From Sedimenticola thiotaurini (GTDB lineage: Bacteria; Pseudomonadota; Gammaproteobacteria; Chromatiales; Chromatiaceae), in the NCBI RefSeq assembly GCF_001007875.1, contig NZ_CP011412.1:620001-684000 (forward strand): DNA of 64,000 bases, given 5' to 3'. Every line of letters starts with the position of its first letter. Within the stretch, counting starts at the first letter, position 1. The notes below the pieces were generated by a model that had not been told where the DNA came from, made no database searches, and saw only the letters and a list, made by a program, of their open reading frames with translations. The position numbers and the translations under genes are program-made. Positions 37,380 through 45,559 of the stretch are shown here, in pieces.

Positions 37380-37916
37380 TTACTCTTTGAACTCTTTTTC
37401 GTGCAACCAGGAGGCGTGAGTAACGACCTTTTTGGTTTTGCTCCACTCTTCCAGCATAGCGGGTGCGATATCGTGCAACTCCTGCAACATGGCCGGGGTG
37501 GCAGTCACGGTGGTCAGTTCCAGACGGTGACCGTTGGGATCGAAGAAGTAGATCGACTTGATGATCTCATGGTTGGTGGGTCCCACCACCGCGACCCCGT
37601 TCGCCTCCAACTGCGCCTTGGCCTCCAACAGGGCAGCTTCATCCTCAACCTGGAAGGCGATGTGCTGCACCCAGTCCGGGGTGTTGGGGTCCTTACCCAT
37701 GGGGGGCGAGTTCGGCACCTCGAAAAAGGCCAGGATATTGCCCATCCCGGCATCCAGGAACAGGTGCATGTAGGGATCTGGCTCCTTGGTTGAGGGGACC
37801 TTGTCTTCCGAGATGGCCAGCAGAAAATCCATGTTGAGATTCTTGGTGTAGAACTCCACGGTCTCTTTGGCATCCTTACAGCGGTACGCAACATGATGGA
37901 TCTGTTTGATTTCCAC
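37380..37916 (-). CDS. VOC-superfamily protein, candidate ring-cleavage dioxygenase
   Basis: 178 residues with two beta-alpha-beta-beta-beta modules of the vicinal oxygen chelate fold. The metal triad can be read as His in IHHVAYRC, His in VQHIAFQV and Glu in GHRLELTT, the His-His-Glu set used by extradiol dioxygenases. A 30-residue helical C-terminal tail follows. It starts at GTG with AGGAG upstream. It sits between the monooxygenase/DUF2783 genes and the FAH and isomerase genes. Because the cluster has no HmgA-type gene, it is the best candidate for ring opening, but a glyoxalase-like or binding role cannot be excluded. Confidence 0.82.
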   Translation of the reverse strand: MEIKQIHHVAYRCKDAKETVEFYTKNLNMDFLLAISEDKVPSTKEPDPYMHLFLDAGMGNILAFFEVPNSPPMGKDPNTPDWVQHIAFQVEDEAALLEAKAQLEANGVAVVGPTNHEIIKSIYFFDPNGHRLELTTVTATPAMLQELHDIAPAMLEEWSKTKKVVTHASWLHEKEFKE

Positions 37917-37959
37917 GGGTAGCTCCTGTCGAGTGGACGGTAGGGCGAGATTCTGAAGG

Positions 37960-38166
37960 TCAGTTCAACCCGTCGGCGGCGATTCTCAGCGCTTCTTCGA
38001 GTGCTTCCTGGTCACCGATCTGGTTGGCCAGCAGCAGGATCAGCTTGGCGTTGGCCAGTTGACTCTGCTCTTCATTCAGATCCCGGTGCATAGCCACCAG
38101 GGCGTTGTAAAAATCATCCGGGTGGGTGAGTGCCGGTTGTACATTCAGTTTTTGTGGGGCGATCAT
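37960..38166 (-). CDS. DUF2783 family protein
   Basis: 68 residues, all-helical, with the family pattern DDFYNALVAMHRDLNEEQSQLANAKLILLLANQIGD. The ATG follows AGGAGGAG. DUF2783 proteins usually sit next to the FAD monooxygenase of such aromatic clusters, as here (16 bp downstream). A small partner or stabiliser of the monooxygenase is likely, but no biochemical role is known to me. Confidence 0.88.
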   Translation of the reverse strand: MIAPQKLNVQPALTHPDDFYNALVAMHRDLNEEQSQLANAKLILLLANQIGDQEALEEALRIAADGLN

Positions 38167-38182
38167 CTGTCTATCTCCTCCT

Positions 38183-39853
38183 TCAGGTGCGACTGATGGC
38201 TCTGTTCAGGGCCGCGTCGATCTTATCTTTATCCAGGTTGCGCCAACGTCCGGCGACATGCTGATCAGGACGGAACAGATAGAAGGTACCGGGCCGGCCA
38301 TCAAAGCGTTGTTTCAGGATCCCTTTTGTATCCTTCACCGGCATCACCGCTGTCGGGCGGCTGCCATCGGGATCGAGTCCGGCCACCAGTATGGAACAGG
38401 GGATGTCGCTGTTTTCCGTCAGGGCACTGAGGATCGCCTGCTCCTCAGCATTCAGGCTGCCTTCCATCTGGCTGAAGTAGAGTCCGTTAAAGCGGTTGTT
38501 GGCGATCAATTGAAGAAACCAGTCACCGGTATTGACCGGGGCGTCGGTACTGGGAGTGCCCGGCGCCATGTTGCTGTCAAAATTCGCTTCATCCGGGGTG
38601 TTGAGCGTGGAGTCACGATACACCGCAGGTATGGAGAGCCGACCGCTGTTGACCATGGTGCGGGCAAATGGATACTGCTCCGCCAGCAACAGGGTGGCGT
38701 CACGGAAAATTCGGCTCACTTCGCTCTTGGGGGTGATGAAATCGGTGCTGCGGGTCGAGTTACGCAGATTCTCGTCCGCTGCTGGAATGCGCTCTTCATC
38801 GTATGTGTCGAGCAGTCTCGCGGGCGCTTTGCCATCCAGTACCAGTTTCATTTTCCACAACAGGTTGTCGGTGTCCTGAAAACCGCTGTTGGCACCCCGG
38901 GCACCGAAAGGAGAGACCTGGTGGGCCGCATCGCCGGCAAAGAATACCCGGCCATGGCGGAATTTCTCCATACGGCGGCACTGGAAGGTGTAGACCGAAG
39001 TCCACTCCAGTTCGAAGCGGGCCTCCTCACCGAGCATCGCCTTGAGACGGGGAATGACTTTTTCCGGTTTTTTCTCCTCTTCCGGGTCGGCGTCCCAGCC
39101 AAGCTGGAAGTCGATGCGCCAGACGTTGTCCGCCTGTCGATGCAGCAGTGTGGAGCCACCCTTGTGAAAAGGGGGATCAAACCAGAACCAGCGCTCAGGG
39201 GGAAAGTCGGTCTCCATCACTACGTCGGCAATCAGAAAGCGATCCTGGAAAACCTTGCCGCTGCTCTCCAGACCCATCATTTTACGAATACCGCTGTTGG
39301 CGCCATCGGCCACTATCAGGTAATCACAGGTCAGCGTGTATTCGCCCTCGGGGGTCTCGATACGGATTTCCACCCGGTCATCGGACTGCTTTACCGCAAT
39401 GACCCGGCTCTTCCAGCGCAGGTCGACCTGCTCCAGTTGCTCGATGCGATCCACCATGAACTCTTCAAGGTAGTACTGCTGCAGATTAATAAATGCCGGC
39501 CGGTGGTGATCCGACTCCGGTAACAGGTTGAACGAGTAGACCTGGTCGTCACGAAAAAACACCTTGCCCAGGTTCCAGGTGATCCCCTTGTCCACCATGG
39601 GCTGGCCACAACCGAGCCGGTCGAGAATCTCCAGGGCCCGCTTGGCATAACAGACTGCCCGGGAGCCGATGCTGACGGTATTGTTGTCATCCAGGATCAC
39701 GGTCTGGATGCCCTGTGCCGCAGCGTCCAGACCTGCTGCCATACCAACCGGGCCGGCCCCCACCACGATTATCGGGTGATGGACCGGAGTGGCGGCATCC
39801 TGATCGGTTGAGTGTACGAACGGGTAAACCGGGTTCTGATGGGTCTGCAACAT
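38183..39853 (-). CDS. FAD-dependent aromatic monooxygenase (PHBH/MhpA type)
   Basis: 556 residues, class A flavin monooxygenase. FAD-binding GxGxxG motif VVGAGPVGMAAGLDAA (about 30-45), the DG motif LIVADGANSGIRKMMG, and the GD motif VFFAGDAAHQVSPFGARGANSG are all present, followed by a thioredoxin-like C-terminal domain as in MhpA. It probably hydroxylates a phenolic acid to a para-diol ready for ring cleavage; the later enzymes suggest homogentisate or a near analogue. The first residues before the Rossmann fold are an unusual 27-residue leader. Confidence 0.88.
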   Translation of the reverse strand: MLQTHQNPVYPFVHSTDQDAATPVHHPIIVVGAGPVGMAAGLDAAAQGIQTVILDDNNTVSIGSRAVCYAKRALEILDRLGCGQPMVDKGITWNLGKVFFRDDQVYSFNLLPESDHHRPAFINLQQYYLEEFMVDRIEQLEQVDLRWKSRVIAVKQSDDRVEIRIETPEGEYTLTCDYLIVADGANSGIRKMMGLESSGKVFQDRFLIADVVMETDFPPERWFWFDPPFHKGGSTLLHRQADNVWRIDFQLGWDADPEEEKKPEKVIPRLKAMLGEEARFELEWTSVYTFQCRRMEKFRHGRVFFAGDAAHQVSPFGARGANSGFQDTDNLLWKMKLVLDGKAPARLLDTYDEERIPAADENLRNSTRSTDFITPKSEVSRIFRDATLLLAEQYPFARTMVNSGRLSIPAVYRDSTLNTPDEANFDSNMAPGTPSTDAPVNTGDWFLQLIANNRFNGLYFSQMEGSLNAEEQAILSALTENSDIPCSILVAGLDPDGSRPTAVMPVKDTKGILKQRFDGRPGTFYLFRPDQHVAGRWRNLDKDKIDAALNRAISRT

Positions 39854-39928
39854 GATTGAACAATCCTCCTCTCATCGTGGCTTTGCGCCTTTTTTATATT
39901 TTGCTGGCTGTTGCCTTTTTGTTTCGGG

Positions 39929-40885
39929 TCAGAGGGCGTCCTGCAGGGCGTGCCACATCTCAGTATCCCGCTCGGCGGTCCAGATACGGGGGTCCCGGAA
40001 CTCGCCGGCTTCATCGTAGGCGCGGGTGATATCGAACGGCAGGCAGTGGTCGAAGATGACCCAGTCGCCAAACTGGGGCTGCAGTACTTTGTAAGTCTCG
40101 GTGTATATTTCGTTCAGCTGCTTCCCTTCGGCCCGGCCCTTTTTGACACTCTCAAACATCTGGGTCAGGAAGTCCTGTGTGCCACTGATGGCGGCTTCAA
40201 CGGTCTCTGGCGTGGTGAGTGCATCGCCACGCCCCGGCACCAACTTCTCAGCCCCCAGGGCGCGCACATTGGCCAGGGTCTGAGGCCAGTCGGTCAGATA
40301 GGCGTCGCCGGTATAGGGTGTGGCGCCGTACTCCACCAGGTCACCGCTGAACAGAATTTTTTCATCCGGCAGCCAGGCTACGATATCGCCTTTGGTGTGG
40401 CCCCGGCCCAGGTGCAGCAGCTCGACCCGGCGTTTACCCATCCAGAGCGTCATGCCGGTTTTGAACGTGATGGTCGGCCAGGTCAGGCCGGGCACCGATT
40501 CAACACCCTGGAACAGGCGCGGGAAACGGCCAACTTCGGAATCAAAATCAAACTGACCCCGTTCCACGATCAGGTCATAGGTGGCTTCGCTGGAGATGAT
40601 GTGATCGGCACCATAGGCCGATGCACCCATCACACGCACCGCATGATAGTGTGATAACACCACGTATTTAATCGGTTTGTCGGTGACCTCACGAATGCGC
40701 CTGATAACATCCTGCGCCATCTTCGGTGTGGCCTGGGTGTCGATCACCATGACTCCGTCATCACCAATGATGATACCGGTATTGGGATCGCCCTCCGCAG
40801 TATAGGCGTAGACACCTTCTGCCAGCTTATCGAATGAAACTGTTTTCTCTTCGAGATCAGCCTGTGATGCGAATTTCTTGCTCAT
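39929..40885 (-). CDS. Metallo-beta-lactamase-fold hydrolase with altered metal motif
   Basis: 318 residues. The fold is clear: GVYAYTAEGDPNTGIIIGDDGVMVIDTQ, then the metal motif, then GRGHTKGD (site His), LFSGDLVEYG (bridging Asp) and a late DHCLPFD His. The usual HxHxDH reads HYHAVR here, so the Asp and His of the second metal site are replaced by Val and Arg, and a mononuclear site or altered chemistry is expected. It is the first gene of the aromatic operon, downstream of a promoter that overlaps a MarR-like operator. A lactone or thioester hydrolysis step is possible. Confidence 0.88.
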   Translation of the reverse strand: MSKKFASQADLEEKTVSFDKLAEGVYAYTAEGDPNTGIIIGDDGVMVIDTQATPKMAQDVIRRIREVTDKPIKYVVLSHYHAVRVMGASAYGADHIISSEATYDLIVERGQFDFDSEVGRFPRLFQGVESVPGLTWPTITFKTGMTLWMGKRRVELLHLGRGHTKGDIVAWLPDEKILFSGDLVEYGATPYTGDAYLTDWPQTLANVRALGAEKLVPGRGDALTTPETVEAAISGTQDFLTQMFESVKKGRAEGKQLNEIYTETYKVLQPQFGDWVIFDHCLPFDITRAYDEAGEFRDPRIWTAERDTEMWHALQDAL

Positions 40886-40923
40886 TGAGGTTCCTTGTGT
40901 CGGTGTGGGTTAACGACCCTGAG

Positions 40924-40939
40924 TTATCGTCAACGTTAA
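40924..40939. promoter_or_regulatory. Imperfect ACGT-core palindrome upstream of the MBL-fold gene
   Basis: TTATCGTCAACGTTAA; its complement TTAACGTTGACGATAA matches 6 of 8 symmetric positions and resembles the operators at 18533-18552 and 21350-21364, though it lacks the second exact ACGT. Position is downstream of the predicted transcription start. Confidence 0.4.
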
Positions 40940-40964
40940 ATCCTGACAAATATCAGTTGAGGTA

Positions 40965-40993
40965 AATATAGTTGCAAAAGTAACTAATAGCAA
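40965..40993 (-). promoter_or_regulatory. Promoter of the aromatic operon with MarR-type operator in the spacer
   Basis: Minus strand TTGCTA (40993-40988), 17-bp spacer, TATATT (40970-40965). The spacer is nearly filled by AGTTACTTTTGCAACT (40985-40970), an inverted repeat with five of six arm positions matching, the size and placement expected for a MarR repressor site. Confidence 0.6.
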
Positions 40994-41388
40994 ATTTTAC
41001 AAAACCAGGAAAATCAGCGGGAGAGTCACCTGTTTAGGAAAAGTACAGATAATATCCACTATTTACAGATGGGTTATTGGCGTTGTCGGATGGGGAGTGT
41101 GACGAAAGGGCAGATAATCCTTTATGTCACCATGAACGAATCTGACGGCTCTGGGGTACTTCCCGCCAATAGCAGGGCAGCCCGTATGCTGTCTGGTTGT
41201 ACCAGTGGAAATGCCAGATTCGACTGATCAATCTGGTGCAATGCTGCAAAGGGCGCGCTGAATAGCTTTGCCGGGATGGTGAAGGGCGCCTGTTGCGCCC
41301 ATCCCTTATATAACTCGAGTATTTGGGCAGCGGTTTGTTAAGAGGTTGTACAAAACCGTACAGAAAAGATGGTGTTTAGTGACCATGT
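40994..41388. other. Intergenic region between the MarR gene and the aromatic operon
   Basis: About 395 bp with no credible ORF. Apart from the AT-rich end near the promoter, I see only a short GGCGCC-centred repeat near 41285-41300. It may hold a terminator for the MarR gene, but no good hairpin with a U run is visible. Confidence 0.4.
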
Positions 41389-41919
41389 CTAGTCAGTAGC
41401 GCAGAGTTCCCGCGCACGGGTTTCCAGTTTGCTCAATAACCGGTCAAATTCCGCTATCTCATTCTCGTTGAACGGTGCAAGCAACTTCTTTTCACGTTCC
41501 AGGGCCAGCGGCACTATCTGTTGATAGACCTTCATGCCCTTGGCGGCCAGGCGCAGTTGGGATTTGCGTCGATCTTTCTTGTCGGTCTTGCGCAGCACGC
41601 GACCGGACTTGGTCAGGCTGGAGACGGCCCGGCTTACCTGCACTTTGTCCATGTTGGTACGTTCACAGATCTCATTGGCGGATAGCGGCTGATAATTTCC
41701 CAGTACCGCGATGACCCGCCACTCCATGATGCTGATGTTAAAGCGTTCCGAGTAGATGGTGGCAATGCTGCTGGAGACAAAGTTGCTGAGCACCGACAGA
41801 CGATAAGGTATGAAGCTCTCCAACTCTACCCGCGGTTCTTCACTGTTTGTTGTCATTTCGTTATCAGCCAAGGTGTTGCTCCAGGGTACAAAAGGGAACG
41901 AGAAAGCGCCGTTTGGCAT
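41389..41919 (-). CDS. MarR-family transcriptional regulator
   Basis: 176 residues with a winged helix: ISIMEWRVIAVLGNYQPLSANEICERTNMDKVQVSRAVSSLTKSGRVLRKTDKKDRRKSQLRLAAKG covers the recognition helix and the DxRxxxLxLT-like wing, split here only for description. ATG 41919 has GGAGG nine bases upstream; an ATG at 41856 has none, so an unusual 21-residue N-terminal leader is likely translated. It is upstream of and in the same direction as the aromatic operon, and probably represses the promoter at 40965-40993 until an aromatic ligand binds. Confidence 0.9.
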   Translation of the reverse strand: MPNGAFSFPFVPWSNTLADNEMTTNSEEPRVELESFIPYRLSVLSNFVSSSIATIYSERFNISIMEWRVIAVLGNYQPLSANEICERTNMDKVQVSRAVSSLTKSGRVLRKTDKKDRRKSQLRLAAKGMKVYQQIVPLALEREKKLLAPFNENEIAEFDRLLSKLETRARELCATD

Positions 41920-42149
41920 CTGTTTCGGCCTCCACCACCGTCGGTCGCCAGTGCATCGGTCGCAGAGAGCCAGAGTGTGGCCGCATTGTAAGCCAACTCT
42001 GCGTAAGCTGGCCAGATTGCCGGTAGGTTGGGTTTCACGGAAATCGACATTTTTTACCCCGCTGGAACCGCGCGTTACAATTGTTTACGGGATCGTTATA
42101 CAGAATGTCGATCCGGAGCCTGCAGTTTTACCCAACCCGGTTGAGGATC

Positions 42150-43340
42150 ATGACAGATAAACGCATCCGATGGATCATGCACGTGGACATGGATGCCTTT
42201 TATGCCTCGGTAGAGCAGCGTGACCACCCGGAGTATCGTGGTCTGCCCGTGGTGGTGGGCGCCCAACCGGGCCGGCGTGGCGTGGTCTCTACCTGCTCCT
42301 ACGAGGCCCGGGTGTTCGGGATCCGTTCTGCGATGCCCATTTCCGATGCCTATCGACGCTGCCCGGATGCGGTTTACCTGCGTCCGGACATGCCCCGTTA
42401 CGTGGAGGTATCACGCCAGGTGCTGGAGGTGTTGGCGGATATCTCACCGGTTATTGAGCAGGTTTCAGTGGATGAGGCCTATCTGGATATTACCGGTCTT
42501 GAGCGTCTGTACGGGCCTCCCCGTTCCATCGGAGAACGGGTCAAGGAGCGGGTCCGGGAACGGACCGGTCTGAACTGCTCGGTAGGTATCGGCCCCAATC
42601 GATTGATCGCCAAGCTGGCTTCCGATTATGACAAACCGGATGGGTTGACGATTGTGGACGTGAACGAAGTAGAGCGGTTTCTGGACCCCATGCCGGTTTC
42701 CAATCTGCGCGGGGTTGGCCCCCGTAATCTGAAGACGATGGCGCGCCTGGGAATAAAAACCGTGCAACAGTTGCGGGCCCTGCCACTGGATCAGCTTAAC
42801 AGTTATTTCGGTGACAGCATGGGGGAGAGTCTCTATCGTCAGGCTCGAGGTGTTTCATCTGACCGGGTAGGTGAACAGTCGGGGCGTCAGTCACTCTCCA
42901 AAGAGACCACGTTCAACGAGGACATCACTGACCAGGAGCAGCTCAGGGCCACGCTGCGGGGACTGGCCGCTGAAGTGGGGCGTAGCCTGCGCCAGGCGGG
43001 CCTGAAGGGTAACGTGGTGACGCTTAAGCTGCGCCTGAGTGGATTTGAAACCCATACCCGGCAGCGTCGCTTGTCATCGCCGGGCAACGCCGACGCCACG
43101 CTGTTCCGGGTGGCTTGGGAGCTGTTCCAGTCCTCAGCTTTTGTCCGTCGACCGGTCCGCTTGATCGGCCTGGGGGTGTCGGACTGGAGTGATGGAGCCC
43201 ATACCAATCTGGATCTGTTCGACGCGGTTGAAGACGATGAGCGTCAGGAGCGTCTCTACTCCATGTTGGACAAGGCAACCGAGCGCTTTGGCAACGGCAA
43301 GTTGTCACTCGGTGCCCCGCTGGGGAAAAACAGGAAATAG
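42150..43340 (+). CDS. dinB: DNA polymerase IV (Y family)
   Basis: 396 residues, translesion polymerase. The catalytic carboxylates are in MHVDMDAFYASVE and SVDEAYLDITG; the palm/finger motifs VVVGAQPGRRGVVSTCSYEAR and SVGIGPNRLIAKLASDYDKPDG, the HhH thumb (LRGVGPRNLKTMARLGI) and the little-finger domain follow. It ends in a C-terminal stretch LSLGAPLGKNRK instead of a clear beta-clamp motif. ATG 42150 fits the family start. No LexA-like box is obvious just upstream. Confidence 0.94.
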   Translation: MTDKRIRWIMHVDMDAFYASVEQRDHPEYRGLPVVVGAQPGRRGVVSTCSYEARVFGIRSAMPISDAYRRCPDAVYLRPDMPRYVEVSRQVLEVLADISPVIEQVSVDEAYLDITGLERLYGPPRSIGERVKERVRERTGLNCSVGIGPNRLIAKLASDYDKPDGLTIVDVNEVERFLDPMPVSNLRGVGPRNLKTMARLGIKTVQQLRALPLDQLNSYFGDSMGESLYRQARGVSSDRVGEQSGRQSLSKETTFNEDITDQEQLRATLRGLAAEVGRSLRQAGLKGNVVTLKLRLSGFETHTRQRRLSSPGNADATLFRVAWELFQSSAFVRRPVRLIGLGVSDWSDGAHTNLDLFDAVEDDERQERLYSMLDKATERFGNGKLSLGAPLGKNRK

Positions 43341-43350
43341 TATCTGCGGT

Positions 43351-45483
43351 TTATTGAGACGATTTGCTCAGTGGCGGATGATCGGCGACCGGCAGCAGCC
43401 CATCTCCGGAGTCGGTAGCCAGCTGGCGGGAGAGGGCGCTTGCTGTAATCTGCCATTCACCTCGCTGTTGCACTGTCGGTTCCACCCCACTGAACAGGGC
43501 GTAGCTGTAGCGGCTGTAGTGGGGGAGTTTACGGGCCAGGCCGATGAGGGCGGCCGGGTTGTCAGTGGTGATATAGCCCAGGGTCTGGGGATTTTCCGGG
43601 TTACGGGACAGGGTGAGTGCCAGGGTGCCTGATTGCGCTGTCATTTTCTGTTGTGCCAACAGGGGGTTAAACAGATGAGCGAAGCGATTTTCCCTGCCGA
43701 GAATCCACAGGGCGCCGTCCTCCGGTAGCTGGTCGATCGCGCTGTCCTCAAGCAGGGTCAGACCGGGTTGTCGCTGCTGCCACGCTGCTATCAGTCGCCG
43801 GTAGGCCTGCCGGGTATCATCATCTGCGCCTGCAGGGAGTACGGCGAACAGCCGTTTCGCCCCGAACAGTTGTCCCAGACTGCTGGGAGTTTCGCTGGGA
43901 TCCAGTCGTCTGAACAGATCAAACAGAGGATCGGCGCTGATACGTAACGGGCGTTGGTCGGCCTCAATCACCAATGTGGCGCTCCGTTTGTCCATCTCCA
44001 GGGTGTAGGGTACCGCCGCTTTCTGATCGGCAAAATGGATAAACAGCGGGATTCTCAGCCAGAATGGCGCCTCTGCCTGGGTCTGTTCGACCCGCACTTC
44101 CAGACGGTATCCCTTCTCTGTCCGGGTTGTCTCGGCGGCGGCAAGTTTTAAGGTCGGTGCACCGGTCCGGGTCAGCCATTGTCGGAAGAAACGGGTCAGG
44201 TCTTTTCCGGAGATCGATTCGAAGGTCGCCTGCAACTGGGGGAATCCGGCCAGCTTGAACTGATAGGTGCGATAGAACTCCCGCAAGCCCTGGATAAACT
44301 GCTGATCACCCAGTTCCATGCGCAACATATGGAATAGCATCAGGGCCTTGCCGTAGCCGACCGATTGGCTGATCTGACCATGATTGCCACGGAATTGGGT
44401 CAGGGGAAAGTCATCCTGGGTTGCTACATAGTCGGCATATTTCTGCAGGGTGCTCCTGCGGTATCCGGCGCCATTTCCCTGCTGTTCTTTCAACAGATGG
44501 TCCGCCAGGTAGGTGGTCAACCCCTCACTCCAGTTGCCGGATGATGCGTCCACATAGACGCCGTTACCCCACCAGTTGTGCAGAATCTCATGGGGGTAGG
44601 AGCTGTGGACAATGAACGGTAACCGGATCACCCGGGGTCCCAGCAGTGTAAAGGAGGGCATGCCGTAGCCACTCTCCCAGAAGTTCTCTACCAGGGCGAA
44701 CTTGGTGTAGGGGTAAGGGCCGAGCAACTTTTCATACAGAGCTAGATACTCCCCGGTGGCATCCAGATAGCGGCGGGCCAGGTCAGGATTAGGTTGACGC
44801 AGGTAGACCTCGGCCAGGTGGCCTGATGCGGGCTGCTGATAATAGTGGTAGGGGTAGGCGATCAGATAGATCTCCTCCTGGGGATGGGGCATTCGCCAGC
44901 CCTCAGATCGGGGGATGTGGCTGCCCTGGCTGACCGATTTCCAGCCTGTTGGCAGTTTCACCTGCAGTACAAATTCAATGGGTGAATTGCCGGTCCACGG
45001 GTACCAATAACTGCTGCCTGACAGAAAAACGCCGTTGGAGGAGATCTGTCCGGGGGTGAAATGGTGACTATTGCCAGATTCGCCGTTTGGAGTAACCGGA
45101 TGGTTGATGGTACCAACGTAGTTAATGGAAAAAGTTTTCCTGGGTTGGGAAGAGCGGACCAGATAACGACGCACCGGTACCGGTCCCTGTTGCAGCTCAA
45201 GCGTGATCAGTTTGGCATCTTCGTCAAGCAGGGTCGGTCTCAGGGCTGCATGGAGCAGGAAGCCAATCTCCTGTTCGGCAACCGGCAGGGTTAGCAAATC
45301 GGTTACGTTAAGCAGCCCCTGGTCGGGTTGGATCTCAACCTGCAACTGGTGGTGGATCGGGCCTTGCCCACTATCCGGAAAGGCCGGCGCAGTGCAAAAC
45401 AGCAGCAGAAGGAGTACGAGCTGTCTGATAAGATGATCCTGGCGAGGTGCAAAGAGGGGATGTGTGGGAAACTTGTAACGCAA
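43351..45483 (-). CDS. M1-type zinc metallopeptidase, exported
   Basis: 710 residues with an N-terminal signal peptide (hydrophobic LIRQLVLLLLLFCTAPAFP, about 18-36). The zinc site is HEILHNWWGN followed by the third ligand in NWSEGL; the spacing is 17 residues, one less than the classic HExxH-x18-E of M1. The GMPSFTLLG stretch replaces GAMEN. After the catalytic domain comes an unusual C-terminal region of about 200 residues with LAGLARKLPHYSRYSYALFSG. The start codon appears to be TTG, since no ATG precedes the signal peptide. Periplasmic or outer-face peptidase is inferred; substrate unknown. Confidence 0.86.
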   Translation of the reverse strand: MRYKFPTHPLFAPRQDHLIRQLVLLLLLFCTAPAFPDSGQGPIHHQLQVEIQPDQGLLNVTDLLTLPVAEQEIGFLLHAALRPTLLDEDAKLITLELQQGPVPVRRYLVRSSQPRKTFSINYVGTINHPVTPNGESGNSHHFTPGQISSNGVFLSGSSYWYPWTGNSPIEFVLQVKLPTGWKSVSQGSHIPRSEGWRMPHPQEEIYLIAYPYHYYQQPASGHLAEVYLRQPNPDLARRYLDATGEYLALYEKLLGPYPYTKFALVENFWESGYGMPSFTLLGPRVIRLPFIVHSSYPHEILHNWWGNGVYVDASSGNWSEGLTTYLADHLLKEQQGNGAGYRRSTLQKYADYVATQDDFPLTQFRGNHGQISQSVGYGKALMLFHMLRMELGDQQFIQGLREFYRTYQFKLAGFPQLQATFESISGKDLTRFFRQWLTRTGAPTLKLAAAETTRTEKGYRLEVRVEQTQAEAPFWLRIPLFIHFADQKAAVPYTLEMDKRSATLVIEADQRPLRISADPLFDLFRRLDPSETPSSLGQLFGAKRLFAVLPAGADDDTRQAYRRLIAAWQQRQPGLTLLEDSAIDQLPEDGALWILGRENRFAHLFNPLLAQQKMTAQSGTLALTLSRNPENPQTLGYITTDNPAALIGLARKLPHYSRYSYALFSGVEPTVQQRGEWQITASALSRQLATDSGDGLLPVADHPPLSKSSQ

Positions 45484-45559
45484 TTTCTCTACCCTGGTTG
45501 AATCAATCTGAAAGTTTCATGTCTGACACGCGTGTCTTGCTGTTTAAGAGATCTGACTT

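Noticed and set aside
38126-39523. A 465-codon open frame antisense to the FAD monooxygenase
   Set aside because: The monooxygenase strand has all flavin motifs; the antisense product is low-complexity and unlike any family.
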